A stretch of DNA of 64,000 nucleotides from Hyphomicrobium sp. (lineage in GTDB: Bacteria; Pseudomonadota; Alphaproteobacteria; Rhizobiales; Hyphomicrobiaceae). Shown here piece by piece: positions 17,952-27,335 of this stretch. A program made the translations under genes and the position numbers. Below the pieces are notes generated by a model. The model made no database searches. It was not told the DNA's origin and worked only from the letters and a program-made list of their open reading frames with translations. The stretch lies in NCBI GenBank assembly GCA_022843145.1, contig JALHOF010000005.1, positions 62,001 through 126,000 of the forward strand, in the 5' to 3' direction. Every line of letters starts with the position of its first letter. Position 1 is the stretch's first letter.

Positions 17952-19073
17952 ATGCGCATCGGCGTGCCGAAGGAGATCAAGAACCACGAGTATCGCGTCG
18001 GCATGACGCCGGGGTCGGTGCGCGAGGCGACGTTGCGCGGGCACGAGGTTCTGGTCGAGAAGGATGCCGCCATGCGGCAGGGCATCTCCGACGCAGACTA
18101 CGTGAAGGCCGGCGCGACCATCGTGGACACAGCGGCCGACGTGTTTGCGTCCGCCGATCTCATCGTCAAAGTGAAAGAGCCGCAGCTCGCCGAGTGCAAA
18201 ATGCTGCGGCCTGGGCAGACGCTATTCACCTATCTGCATCTCGCCGCCGACCCGAAGCAGGCCAAGGCGCTGTTGAAGTCCGGCGCGACCGCGATCGCCT
18301 ATGAGACCGTGACGTCCGCGCGCGGCGGGCTGCCGTTGCTCGCTCCGATGAGCGAAGTCGCGGGCCGCATGGCGGTGCAGGCCGGCGCCCACTGCCTGGA
18401 AATGGAGCAGGGTGGACGCGGCACGCTGCTGGGTGGCGTCGCGGGTGTGGCTGCCGCGAAAGTGACCGTGCTCGGCGGCGGCGTGGCGGGCATCAACGCC
18501 GCGCGCATGGCGATCGGGCTCGAGGCGCGCGTCACGGTGCTCGATATCGACGTGGCTCGGCTCTACGCCATCGACCAGCAGTTCGGCGCGTCCGTCGATA
18601 CCGTGTTCTCGACGCGCGCGTCGGTCGAGGAGCACGTTCTGACATCAGACCTCGTGATCGGCGCGGTGCTCGTGCCAGGTGCCGCAGCGCCGAAGCTCGT
18701 CACGCGCGAGATGGTGGCTCAGATGCCGCGCGGCTCGGTCATCGTCGACATCGCCATCGACCAGGGCGGCTGCACGGAAACGTCGAAGCCGACGACGCAC
18801 GCAGCACCCACGTATGTCGTCGACGGCGTCGTCCACTACTGCGTGACCAACATGCCGGGTGCCGTCGCGCGGACGTCCACGTTCGCACTCAACAACGCGA
18901 CGCTGCCGTTCATCCTCGCACTTGCCGGCAAGGGTGCCGCGCAGGCGCTGACCGATGATCCGCACCTGCGCGCCGGCCTCAACATCCACGAGGGCCGCGT
19001 CGTCCACCAATCCGTCGCCGAAGCCGTCGGCACGCCCTACACTGACCCGCTGGAGGCGCTGCGGCTGGGGTGA
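17952..19073 (+). CDS. ald: Alanine dehydrogenase
   Basis: A 373-residue protein of standard length. It starts MRIGVPKEIKNHEYRVGMTP; the pyruvate-binding Lys is in IVKVKEPQ, the catalytic His in TYLHLAAD, and the NAD-binding Rossmann motif in VLGGGVAGINAARMA. The C-terminal NNATLPFILALAGKG is family-specific. It interconverts alanine and pyruvate with NAD and ammonia. The frame runs upstream to 17883, but ATG at 17952 matches the family N-terminus and has GGGAGGA upstream. No adjacent Lrp-type regulator is seen. Confidence 0.95.
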   Translation: MRIGVPKEIKNHEYRVGMTPGSVREATLRGHEVLVEKDAAMRQGISDADYVKAGATIVDTAADVFASADLIVKVKEPQLAECKMLRPGQTLFTYLHLAADPKQAKALLKSGATAIAYETVTSARGGLPLLAPMSEVAGRMAVQAGAHCLEMEQGGRGTLLGGVAGVAAAKVTVLGGGVAGINAARMAIGLEARVTVLDIDVARLYAIDQQFGASVDTVFSTRASVEEHVLTSDLVIGAVLVPGAAAPKLVTREMVAQMPRGSVIVDIAIDQGGCTETSKPTTHAAPTYVVDGVVHYCVTNMPGAVARTSTFALNNATLPFILALAGKGAAQALTDDPHLRAGLNIHEGRVVHQSVAEAVGTPYTDPLEALRLG

Positions 19074-19190
19074 GTGGCGCGGGTGCATGTCGGCACCTGA
19101 AGCGCCCAGGAAAAATGGCGCAGCATGTGGTCCTGCGGGATGCAGGCTTGCTTCCAGGAAGCCTGGGCAACGGAAAGCCCAAGCCAGCCC

Positions 19191-19847
19191 TCACCGCCCG
19201 TCGCGGCGGCGGAGGAGAAACACGGCCTTCTCGCCCATCATGTTCTGGAACGACCATGCGTTCTTGATCGGGATGCGGGTGCCGGAGCTGTTGAAGGCGA
19301 CGGCATCCTCGACCTCCGCGCCGACGATGGCGACGAGATCGGCGAAATCCTTGATGGTGCAAAGGTGGCCATCGGGCGACAGATACCAAGGTTCGGGCAG
19401 ATTCTCGGTCATCGGCATGCGACCAGTTAGCAAGAGTTGGCCGCGGATTTTCCAGTGCCCGAAATTGGGGAACGACACGATGGCGCGATGGCCGATGCGC
19501 AAGAGGTGCTCGAGCACGGTCTTCGGATAGCGCGTGGCCTGAATGGTCAGCGACAGGATGGCGTAGTCGAACGCCTGATCGGGATAGTCGGCGAGGTCTC
19601 GGTCGGCGTCGCCCTGGATCACCGATAGCCCGCGCTTCACCGACGCGTTCACCTTCTCGCGGTTCAACTCGATGCCGCGCCCATCGACGGCTTTCGTGTC
19701 GGTCAGAAGTTGCAGCAGCGCGCCGTCGCCGCAGCCGACATCGAGCACGCGCGAGCCCGTCGCCACCATCTCGGCGATCAGCAGATGATCGACGCGCGGA
19801 CGTGCGGTCTCCGCACCGGCGTAGCTCGTATCAGTCGTCGCCATCAT
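19191..19847 (-). CDS. metW: Methionine biosynthesis protein MetW
   Basis: A 218-residue class I methyltransferase-like protein. The SAM-binding motif I is in [17 protein letters not shown], and [18 protein letters not shown] and [19 protein letters not shown] are MetW blocks. MetW accompanies MetX and is needed for full homoserine acylation in several proteobacteria. Its start overlaps the metX stop by 4 nt (ATGA), so it is translationally coupled and shares the SAM-II riboswitch upstream of metX. Confidence 0.93.
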   Translation of the reverse strand: MMATTDTSYAGAETARPRVDHLLIAEMVATGSRVLDVGCGDGALLQLLTDTKAVDGRGIELNREKVNASVKRGLSVIQGDADRDLADYPDQAFDYAILSLTIQATRYPKTVLEHLLRIGHRAIVSFPNFGHWKIRGQLLLTGRMPMTENLPEPWYLSPDGHLCTIKDFADLVAIVGAEVEDAVAFNSSGTRIPIKNAWSFQNMMGEKAVFLLRRRDGR

Positions 19848-21112
19848 ACCGCTCCTATCCCGCCCGCAACGGTGCCGCGCGCCGCGAGCCCGCGCTTGCG
19901 CGCCGCTGCGTCGATGAAGCCGCGCACGGTGTCGAAGAACTCCGGCTCCTCGAGCAAGAAGGCGTCGTGGCCCTTGCTGCTCTCGATCTCGACGAACGAC
20001 ACATTGGCGGCAACCGCATTGAGTGCTTTCACGATGTCCTTGCTGTCGCGCGTCGGATAGAGCCAGTCGGACGTAAAGGAAACGACGCAGAACTGCGTCC
20101 GCGTGCCGGTGAATGCGCTGGCGAGCTTACCGCCGTGTTCAGCCTCGAGGTCGAAATAGTCCATCGCGCGCGTGATGTAGAGGTAGCTGTTGGCGTCGAA
20201 GCGGTCGACGAACGTCGAGCCTTGATGGCGCAGATAGCTCTCGATCTTGAAGTCGGCGTCGAACGAGAACGAGCGCGCCGAGCGGTTCTGCAAGTTGCGG
20301 CCGAACTTCTCCTCGAGCGCTTTTTCGGAGAGGTAGGTGATGTGCGCAGCCATCCGGGCGACGGCGAGGCCACGCGCCGGGCGCGTACCGCGGTCGATGT
20401 AGTTGCCCTCGCACCACTGCGGGTCGGCCATGACGGCCTGGCGTCCGACCTCGTGGAACGCGATGTTCTGCGCGGAGTGCCAAGGCGCGGTGGCGATAGG
20501 GATGGCGGTCGCGACGCGGTCGGGATGGCGCGAGGCCCATTCGAGCACCTGCATGCCGCCCATCGAGCCGCCGACGACCGAGAACAGCGTGCCGATGCCG
20601 AGGTGATCGACGAGCCGGACCTGCGCATCGACCATGTCACCGATGGTGATGACCGGGAAGTCGAGCGCATAGGGCTTGTCGGTCTTCGGATTGATCGACG
20701 CGGGTCCGGTCGATCCCATGCAGCCGCCGAGGATATTCGAGCAGATGACGAAGAATCGGTCGGTGTCGACCGGCTTGCCCGGGCCGACCAGGATTTCCCA
20801 CCAGCCAGGCTTGCCGGTAACCGGGTGCCGGTTGGCGACGTGCTGGTCTCCCGTCAGCGCATGGCAGATCAGGATCGCGTTCGATTTGTCGGCGTTGAGC
20901 GCCCCATAGGTCTGGTAGGCGATCTGGAACGGCCCAAGCGTCTGCCCACTGTCGAGTGTCAACGCCTCGCTCTCCGAGAATGTCGCGACGTGGCTCGTCG
21001 GACGATGAACCTCAGCCAGTGCCGCCGTAGCCTGAGCCGCCGCGTCCGTCGCAGCCGCCGTGGTCTTGGCTACGATCGCTTCGGGGGCGTGTTCAACATT
21101 GGGATCTGCCAT
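19844..21112 (-). CDS. metX: Homoserine O-acyltransferase
   Basis: A 422-residue alpha/beta-hydrolase acyltransferase. The nucleophile elbow [13 protein letters not shown] holds the catalytic Ser, TSDWLYPT the Asp and [10 protein letters not shown] the His; [12 protein letters not shown] is another MetX block. MetX acylates homoserine at the start of methionine synthesis. Published work shows that many MetX proteins paired with MetZ use succinyl-CoA, so succinylation fits the metZ gene in this window better than acetylation, but I cannot settle it from motifs alone. It forms an operon with metW and has an SAM-II aptamer 55 nt upstream. Confidence 0.93.
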   Translation of the reverse strand: MADPNVEHAPEAIVAKTTAAATDAAAQATAALAEVHRPTSHVATFSESEALTLDSGQTLGPFQIAYQTYGALNADKSNAILICHALTGDQHVANRHPVTGKPGWWEILVGPGKPVDTDRFFVICSNILGGCMGSTGPASINPKTDKPYALDFPVITIGDMVDAQVRLVDHLGIGTLFSVVGGSMGGMQVLEWASRHPDRVATAIPIATAPWHSAQNIAFHEVGRQAVMADPQWCEGNYIDRGTRPARGLAVARMAAHITYLSEKALEEKFGRNLQNRSARSFSFDADFKIESYLRHQGSTFVDRFDANSYLYITRAMDYFDLEAEHGGKLASAFTGTRTQFCVVSFTSDWLYPTRDSKDIVKALNAVAANVSFVEIESSKGHDAFLLEEPEFFDTVRGFIDAAARKRGLAARGTVAGGIGAV

Positions 21113-21166
21113 TTGGGAACGGGCTCACACACGAGAGGCCGGCTCCGCTTTCGGGCAGCGCGCGGC

Positions 21167-21220
21167 CTGTTTAGCAAGTTGTTTAACGTGGCTGCAAGCC
21201 GGCCGGCCAAATCACCACGA
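21167..21220 (-). promoter_or_regulatory. SAM-II riboswitch upstream of metX-metW
   Basis: The minus strand reads TCGTGGTGATTTGGCCGG, then CCGGCTTGCAGCCACG, TTAAACAAC and TTGCTAAACAGG. All SAM-II landmarks are present: GTGATTT, the GGCC-GGCC stem, the CCACG partner of the first stem, TTAAAC and the terminal GCTAAA. It is nearly identical in core to the copy upstream of metZ (3951-4005). No U-tract terminator like that of metZ is seen between aptamer and ATG, so control may be translational here. Confidence 0.93.
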
Positions 21221-21356
21221 GTCTCGTTCCAATATCGGATGCAAGGCCGTGGGGTCAAGCAGGTGTCTCGTGCAGACATCTCGGAAGGTCGGGGAAGCGT
21301 CAATCTTTCCTTTGCTTTGAGGGGGGCGCAGTCCTAGAAATCGGGCGTCTCGAACC

Positions 21357-22484
21357 ATGGGATCCACCGTGTCCACATCGTCCTCGCCCGCGCCCATCCC
21401 GCGCCCCGGCATCCTCGACATCGACATCTACGTCCCTGGCGAAAGCAAGGTCGCGGGCGGGGTGAAGCCGATCAAGCTGTCGTCCAACGAAACGCCGCTC
21501 GGCCCAAGCCCGAAAGCAATAGAAGCCTATAATGCCTCGGCCAAGGACCTCGAACGCTACCCCGACGGACAGGCCACCGCGCTGCGCAACGCCATCGCCC
21601 GCCGCTATGGTCTCGATGCCGGCCGCATCGTCTGCGGCGCGGGTTCGGACGAACTTTTGACCATGCTGGCACACGCCTACCTCGGGCCAGGCGACGAAGG
21701 CATCTACACGACGCACGGATTTCTCGTTTACCGTATCGCCATTCTCGCCTGCGGTGCCGTTCCCGTCATCGCACCGGAGAAAAACCTCAAGACCGACGTC
21801 GACGCCATCCTCGCGGCTGTGACGGCGCGGACCAGGGTCGTGTTCCTCGCCAACCCCAACAACCCGACGGGCACCTATATTCCGATCGACGAGGTCCGCC
21901 GGCTGCACGCCGGACTTCCCGGCCACGTGCTTCTCGTTCTCGACGCGGCCTATTCGGAATACGTGCGCCGCAACGACTACGAGGCGGGGCTGGAGCTTGT
22001 CGCCACCACGTCCAACACGGTCATGACGCGGACGTTCTCCAAAATCCACGGATTGGCGGCACTGCGCATCGGCTGGGCCTATTGCCCGGAGGCGATCGCC
22101 GGCGTGCTCAACCGTATCCGCGGCCCCTTCAATCTGTCGTCATCCTCGATCGCCGCGGGCACTGCCGCCATCGAGGACCGCGCACACGAGGATGCGGCGA
22201 TCGCCCACAACGAGCGCTGGTTGCCGTGGCTCACGTCCGAGATCGAGAGGCTGGGGCTGCCCGTGACGCCGAGCGTCGCGAATTTCCTCCTCATGCATTT
22301 CGACGGCGTGGGCGGCAAGACGGCAGCGACCGCCGACGAGTTCCTGCGCGGGCGCGGCATCATCCTGCGCCGTGTCACGGGCTACGGCTTGCCCAACGCT
22401 CTGCGTCTGACCATCGGCACCGAGGACGAGAACCGCGCCGTGGTCGCCGCGCTCGCAGCCTATCTTGGAAAGACCCCGGCATGA
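21357..22484 (+). CDS. hisC: Histidinol-phosphate aminotransferase
   Basis: A 375-residue fold-I PLP aminotransferase. [16 protein letters not shown] is the N-terminal HisC motif, [11 protein letters not shown] holds the cofactor Asn, DAAYSEY the Asp, and [15 protein letters not shown] the PLP lysine; the C-terminal [18 protein letters not shown] binds the substrate phosphate or carboxylate. It makes histidinol phosphate, and HisC paralogues beside tyrC often also transaminate aromatic precursors. Its stop overlaps the next start (ATGA at 22481-22484), giving a hisC-tyrC operon. Confidence 0.92.
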   Translation: MGSTVSTSSSPAPIPRPGILDIDIYVPGESKVAGGVKPIKLSSNETPLGPSPKAIEAYNASAKDLERYPDGQATALRNAIARRYGLDAGRIVCGAGSDELLTMLAHAYLGPGDEGIYTTHGFLVYRIAILACGAVPVIAPEKNLKTDVDAILAAVTARTRVVFLANPNNPTGTYIPIDEVRRLHAGLPGHVLLVLDAAYSEYVRRNDYEAGLELVATTSNTVMTRTFSKIHGLAALRIGWAYCPEAIAGVLNRIRGPFNLSSSSIAAGTAAIEDRAHEDAAIAHNERWLPWLTSEIERLGLPVTPSVANFLLMHFDGVGGKTAATADEFLRGRGIILRRVTGYGLPNALRLTIGTEDENRAVVAALAAYLGKTPA

Positions 22485-23440
22485 CTGCCGCAAAAGCCAA
22501 CACGCCGATGTTTAGCCGCATCGCGTTGATCGGCATCGGGCTCATCGGCTCGTCGATCAGCCATGCCTGCCGTCGCGCCAATCTCGCGAGAGAGATCGTC
22601 GGCAGTTCCGCCACCGCCGCGACACGCCAGAAGGCGCTCGATCTTGGCCTGATTTCCGAGGCCTTCGACAACGCGGCTGACGCTGTGGCCGGCGCGGATC
22701 TCGTTATTCTCTGCGCACCGGTCGGCGCCTACGCGGCGATCGCCGCAGCGATTGGCCCGCACCTGACGCCGGGCGCCATCGTCACCGACGTCGGCTCGGT
22801 CAAGGCCGCCGTCGTCCGCGACGTTGGCCCGCACATCCCCGCGGGCGTACACTTCATTCCAGGTCATCCCATAGCCGGCACCGAGCAGTCGGGCCCTGAG
22901 GCGGGCTTTGCTGAACTCTACGACAACCGCTGGTGCATTCTGACGCCGGCCGCCGATGCCGATCCAGCTGCGACCGCCAAACTCAAGCTGTTCTGGGAGC
23001 GGCTCGGCTCGCAAGTCGAGATCATGGACGCGGTCCATCATGATCTCGTTCTCGCCATTACCAGCCACGTGCCGCATTTGATCGCATTCAACATCGTCAA
23101 CACCGCGGCGCATCTTGAGCGCGTCACCGACAGCGAGGTGATCAAGTTCTCGGCCGGTGGCTTTCGCGATTTCACGCGCATCGCGGCTTCCGATCCAGTG
23201 ATGTGGCGCGACGTGTTTCTGAACAACAAGGACGCGGTTCTCGAAATGCTCGGCCGCTTCTCCGAGGATCTGACCGTGCTTCAGCGCGCGATCCGGTTCG
23301 GCGATGGCGATGTTCTGCAACGGATGTTTACTGACGCCCGCTCGATCCGGCGAAGCATCATTCAGGCGGGTCAGGACACCGCGGCCCCGGACTTTGGACG
23401 CTCGCGGCCCGCCGATCCCCCCTCTCCTGCCAAGCGCTGA
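22481..23440 (+). CDS. tyrC: Prephenate/arogenate (cyclohexadienyl) dehydrogenase
   Basis: A 319-residue TyrA-family dehydrogenase. The NAD-binding motif [10 protein letters not shown] is at the N-terminus, [15 protein letters not shown] and the catalytic His region [12 protein letters not shown] follow, and [19 protein letters not shown] is the dimerisation helix block. It oxidatively decarboxylates prephenate or arogenate towards tyrosine. There is no fused chorismate mutase or ACT domain. The Pro-rich tail ends SPAKR. The ATG overlaps the hisC stop by 4 nt; the longer open frame from 22082 is hisC antisense-frame noise. Confidence 0.92.
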   Translation: MTAAKANTPMFSRIALIGIGLIGSSISHACRRANLAREIVGSSATAATRQKALDLGLISEAFDNAADAVAGADLVILCAPVGAYAAIAAAIGPHLTPGAIVTDVGSVKAAVVRDVGPHIPAGVHFIPGHPIAGTEQSGPEAGFAELYDNRWCILTPAADADPAATAKLKLFWERLGSQVEIMDAVHHDLVLAITSHVPHLIAFNIVNTAAHLERVTDSEVIKFSAGGFRDFTRIAASDPVMWRDVFLNNKDAVLEMLGRFSEDLTVLQRAIRFGDGDVLQRMFTDARSIRRSIIQAGQDTAAPDFGRSRPADPPSPAKR

Positions 23441-23458
23441 GGCGGAAGGAGCAGAGCC

Positions 23459-24181
23459 GTGCAGGACCAGGTGCGCGCGGATACGGATCTCTGGGTGTTC
23501 GGATACGGTTCCTTGATGTGGAACCCCGGCATTCCCTTCATCGAGGCAATCCCCGCACGCCTGACGGGATACCATCGCGCCTTCTGCATCTACTCGATGC
23601 ACTACCGTGGGACGCCGGCTCGGCCTGGACTGATCCTTGGTCTCGATCACGGCGGCACGTGCGTCGGCGTTGCGTTTCGTGTTCCGGCGCGAGACGCCGT
23701 GCAAACGCGGCATTACGTACGCACCCGAGAACTCGTTACTGGCGTTTACCGCGAGGCGCATCTGCCGATCACGCTACTCGACGACAGCCGCGCCGAGGTC
23801 TTGGCAATGACGTTCATCGCCGAACGGCAGCATCCAGCATACGCGGGAGACTTGGCACTCGCGCGGCAAGTCCGCATCGTGCGCAAAGCCAAGGGGCTCA
23901 CAGGGTTTAATCTCGACTACGTGCTCAACACGGCTTGCCACCTCCAGTCGCTCGGCATCCGCGAACGGCGCATCGAGAGATTGGTGGCACTGCTCGGACC
24001 ACATCTCACGACGGCCGACCCGTCGAAGACGTCGCGCCCCGAACGCACGCGCGCCTTGGCTCGCAATGCGACCGGCGGCCCAGCGCGCGTCGCCGCGGCC
24101 CGAATCAGACTGGGCGACCGCAAGCGGTTCCTGTTCAGGCGTGCGATCTCGTCACGACTTGAACAGAAGCCGGTCGATTGA
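23459..24181 (+). CDS. Gamma-glutamylcyclotransferase, ChaC family
   Basis: A 240-residue ChaC-type protein. The diagnostic substrate loop FGYGSLMWNPG is near the N-terminus. YSMHYRGTPARPGLILGLD and the RTRELVTGVYREAHLP block, with the probable catalytic Glu, follow. ChaC enzymes cleave glutathione to 5-oxoproline and Cys-Gly. The start is GTG at 23459 after GGAAGGAGC. It follows tyrC by 18 nt and is probably cotranscribed. The C-terminal 50 residues are basic and not conserved. Confidence 0.9.
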   Translation: MQDQVRADTDLWVFGYGSLMWNPGIPFIEAIPARLTGYHRAFCIYSMHYRGTPARPGLILGLDHGGTCVGVAFRVPARDAVQTRHYVRTRELVTGVYREAHLPITLLDDSRAEVLAMTFIAERQHPAYAGDLALARQVRIVRKAKGLTGFNLDYVLNTACHLQSLGIRERRIERLVALLGPHLTTADPSKTSRPERTRALARNATGGPARVAAARIRLGDRKRFLFRRAISSRLEQKPVD

Positions 24182-24203
24182 TGGGCTAGCCGTCAACCGG
24201 ATT

Positions 24204-24578
24204 TCACTGCGTGGATTTCGACTTGATGAAGCCGATGATTGCTTTCCGTTGCTCGGGGCTTTCGACCGGCGGATAGATCATGCTGGTATTGGGCGCCACC
24301 GACGCCGGGCTGGCCATGAATTTGTCGAGCGTCGCCTCGTCCCAAGAAAACCCCTTGAGCGAGCCGGAGTAGGCGGCGAATCCCGATGCCTTGCCTGCCT
24401 CGGCACCGACGATGCCGTGCAGCGACGGTCCGAGGCGATGGTCATCCTTAACCGCCGTATGGCAATTCCGGCAATGCGTGTTGAACAGCACCTCGCCGTC
24501 GAGCTCGGCAGCGACGGCATGGCCGACGGCGCAAGTTAAACCGGCAACAAATGCCAAAGTGGTCGTATAGCGGTTCAT
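24204..24578 (-). CDS. Periplasmic class I cytochrome c
   Basis: A 124-residue protein with a cleavable signal (about 1-23, ending HAVAA). The haem motif CRNCH is at about residues 36-40. The axial Met is probably in VAPNTSMIYPP, and the C-terminal helix EQRKAIIGFIKSK is typical. It resembles cytochrome c2/c552 electron carriers. ATG at 24578 with GGAGGCGC upstream is chosen over the longer frame to 24692. It converges on chaC. No oxidase or dehydrogenase gene adjoins it, so its partner is unknown. Confidence 0.9.
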   Translation of the reverse strand: MNRYTTTLAFVAGLTCAVGHAVAAELDGEVLFNTHCRNCHTAVKDDHRLGPSLHGIVGAEAGKASGFAAYSGSLKGFSWDEATLDKFMASPASVAPNTSMIYPPVESPEQRKAIIGFIKSKSTQ

Positions 24579-24708
24579 GCGCGCCTCCAGAGCAAGGTCT
24601 GGATGCAAAACGTTCGGCTCGATGCGAAGTTCCCGGCGGCGCACCGCACTGACCCTCGCCCGACCTATTGCCGGTGACCTGTAGCCGGTCAACGGTGACC
24701 AGACAGCC

Positions 24709-27099
24709 TCACTTGGATTTCAGGAACTTGTTCAAGAAATCGTTGGCCTTCTTGGCGGCTTCGGGATTGTCGCCGAGAACCTGATCGACGATTTCGTTGG
24801 CTGACTTTCCCTTGAACTGCTTGCCAAGTTCTTTCACTGCACCAAGCGCTTTTTCAGGGTCCTTGAGAAGATCGCCGACTTCCGGCACGATCTCCGGGCG
24901 TTCCCACGACCCCTTGACCCTGAGTGGAATTTCTAGACCGCTGAGCCCTTGCGCCGCGCCTTGACCCTCGAGACTTGCGACGAGCTTCGGCTTGAGCTGG
25001 AAATCGATCTGCCGCTTTCCGAGATCGACCCGGCCGGCGCCCGTCACGCGCATCAGCGGCGAGTTCAGCTTCAGATCCTGGCTCTGCGCGACACCCTCGA
25101 TGATCGCCCACGTCGCGCTCATGTCACTGAAGTCGGTCTTCGCTGTTTCAGCACGGTCCAATCCCGATAGCTGCCCCTGCTTCAGCCCGCGGATGATCTG
25201 CGCGAGATTCCAACCGACGACAGCACCATTGTTGACCGTGAGATCGGCCTTCCCCGCGAGGCCGTCCATCATCGCCTTCTGCGTCGCCCCTTCGCCCGTT
25301 ACGGCGACATTGAACTTCGCGGCGCCGGCAAGCCAAGACTTGGCGCCTGCGTCCCGCAGCAGCGGTTGCAGCGAAATTCCGTCGGCGGTGATGTTCGCGC
25401 CGAAACGTGGAACGGGCGATGTTGCGTCGACCGTCACCGCGCCGCGTCCCCGCCCCTCATAGAGCGCGACATCCTCGAAAACGACCTTGAGGATTCCGCC
25501 CGTCAGCGACGCGGACACGCGCGACTGCCCGAACTTCAGTTCATGATAGACGACCTTCGCGACCTTGAGCTTGACGTCGGCGTCGAGGGCGGCGAGGCCC
25601 GCAAGCCGGATCGGCTCCTCGCTCCAGCCGGTGCGCTGTGTGAAGCCGCGCACTTGCGGCGTGACGTTGCCGGGCACCGGCCGGCTCAAGAGATCGTCGA
25701 TGGAACTCGGCACACGCTCGGCAGCAGGCGACGCGGAGCTCGATGGTTTCGACGGCGACGGCATCGCCGAAGGGGTGCGAGAGGTCGCAGGCGGACCAGA
25801 ACCGTCTCGGGGGGCGAGGTATGGGTTCAGGTTTAATTCCCCGATGTCGAGGTTGGCGGTCAGCCGTGGCCGCGCACTGGTGGCGTCGAGCCCCAGCGTG
25901 CCGGTGGCCGTCGTGCTGTCCAATACGATCTGCGCTCCGTCGAGCGCGGCCTTGCCGGCCGAGTATGTGAGCCGTCCCGACAGCGCACCTTGGCCAAATC
26001 CGTTGCCCGGACCGAGATCGACGCCCGCCATCGCAGCCAAGCCGCGCACGTTGCCCGACGTCATGACGAGCTTGCCATCGGCTTCCAGATTGGCCGCGAG
26101 CGTGCCGTCGAATCCGACGCTGGCCAGAGCGTTGCGGACCTTCAACGAGACATTCGACGGGCGCGCATCCAGCATCGCAACCAGCGAGCCGAGCGTGCCC
26201 GACACGTCGAGCTTCTCACCCTTGATCACGAGACTGCCCTTGATGTCGAGCGGATGGGCGATCGAGGGCAAGTCTGTTTGAACATTGACCGAGGAGATCG
26301 TCTCACGCATGCCCGTGCGCTCGTCGTGCCAGACCACCGTCCCATTCTCAATGCGCACGTCGCGCAGCGCGATCTGTTCAATGCCCGCAAGCGCGCTCGA
26401 TCCGCGGCTCATACCCGCCGGCATGGCGTCCGTCGCGCTGTTCTGCGGCGTGGCCTGCGCCACCTCGATCCGCCGGGCGTAGAAATCCGACGCATCGGCC
26501 GTGCGCCTAAAATCCCAGCTCTTGCGTCCCGATTTGTCCGTGCGCAAGTCGATCACCGGATCGCGCAATACAAGGCGATCGACCTCGATCCGCCGCCCCA
26601 GCAACGGCAGAAGTCCGACGTTGATGTCGAGACTGGCCATCGTCGCCAGCGGTTGACCGCTCATGCCGGGCGGCGGCGAAAGCTCGACTTTCTCCATCGA
26701 CACGCCGACTGACGGATAAAGCGTGAAGCGGGTTGGTCCGTTGATTTTGAGATCGCGGCCGGTCTTCGATTTCACCTGCGCGATGACTTCGCTTCGGATC
26801 AGGTCGACGGGCGGGTTCATCACGAGATAGCCGATGCCAGCTGCGGCGATCAGCACTCCGCCAAGCAGTGCGAAACCGGTATAGGCCGCGATGCCCCAAC
26901 CCTCGCTTTCGTCGCGCAATGCGCGAATGGCGCGGGCGTCGGGCCGCCGCTGCTGTGTGCCGGGCGGAAGCGGACGCGGCGGGAACTTCTGCTGTGGCCG
27001 AACAGACTGCTGCTGAGACGGCAGATCGGTCCTCGGGCGGTAGGCGTCGAGCGGAGGCGGTCCATGCGGGGGCCTCTGAGGTGGACGGCGCTCGGTCAT
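24709..27099 (-). CDS. AsmA-family protein
   Basis: A 796-residue protein. A Pro/Arg/Gln-rich cytoplasmic tail of about 70 residues precedes one transmembrane helix (about 75-97). A long beta-rich periplasmic part follows, starting with VIAQVKSKTGRDLKINGPT, the AsmA N-terminal motif. A Ser/Pro-rich linker lies at about 445-475, and the AsmA-like C-terminal domain contains LQPLLRDAG, LTVNNGAVVGWNLAQIIRGL and DFQLKPKLVASL. AsmA proteins are bridge-like lipid-transfer candidates that affect outer-membrane composition. Single gene, divergent from the CNT transporter. Confidence 0.9.
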   Translation of the reverse strand: MTERRPPQRPPHGPPPLDAYRPRTDLPSQQQSVRPQQKFPPRPLPPGTQQRRPDARAIRALRDESEGWGIAAYTGFALLGGVLIAAAGIGYLVMNPPVDLIRSEVIAQVKSKTGRDLKINGPTRFTLYPSVGVSMEKVELSPPPGMSGQPLATMASLDINVGLLPLLGRRIEVDRLVLRDPVIDLRTDKSGRKSWDFRRTADASDFYARRIEVAQATPQNSATDAMPAGMSRGSSALAGIEQIALRDVRIENGTVVWHDERTGMRETISSVNVQTDLPSIAHPLDIKGSLVIKGEKLDVSGTLGSLVAMLDARPSNVSLKVRNALASVGFDGTLAANLEADGKLVMTSGNVRGLAAMAGVDLGPGNGFGQGALSGRLTYSAGKAALDGAQIVLDSTTATGTLGLDATSARPRLTANLDIGELNLNPYLAPRDGSGPPATSRTPSAMPSPSKPSSSASPAAERVPSSIDDLLSRPVPGNVTPQVRGFTQRTGWSEEPIRLAGLAALDADVKLKVAKVVYHELKFGQSRVSASLTGGILKVVFEDVALYEGRGRGAVTVDATSPVPRFGANITADGISLQPLLRDAGAKSWLAGAAKFNVAVTGEGATQKAMMDGLAGKADLTVNNGAVVGWNLAQIIRGLKQGQLSGLDRAETAKTDFSDMSATWAIIEGVAQSQDLKLNSPLMRVTGAGRVDLGKRQIDFQLKPKLVASLEGQGAAQGLSGLEIPLRVKGSWERPEIVPEVGDLLKDPEKALGAVKELGKQFKGKSANEIVDQVLGDNPEAAKKANDFLNKFLKSK

Positions 27100-27335
27100 G
27101 ACAGTCGGGCCTCGGTCGAAAATTCATGGGCTGTGGCGATCATTGTCGCTTCCCTGCGCCGGATCGCAAGCACGGCCACTTCGTAGGGTCGAATTATGTC
27201 ACTGCGCTGTCCACGTTTCATCCGCCAGAAGCGAGTTTTTCCGCGCCAACTGCGGCACTTGGCGCAATTGGGGAATTGGCCTTGCGACGACCGAGCGGCT
27301 ACTGTCGCCCGGGGATGTATGGATCGGGGGCTTCC

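Noticed and set aside
19802-21337. 511-residue open frame on the plus strand opposite metX
   Set aside because: It is antisense to metX and the riboswitch, shows only Arg/Asp/Val-rich GC-skew translation and no domain.
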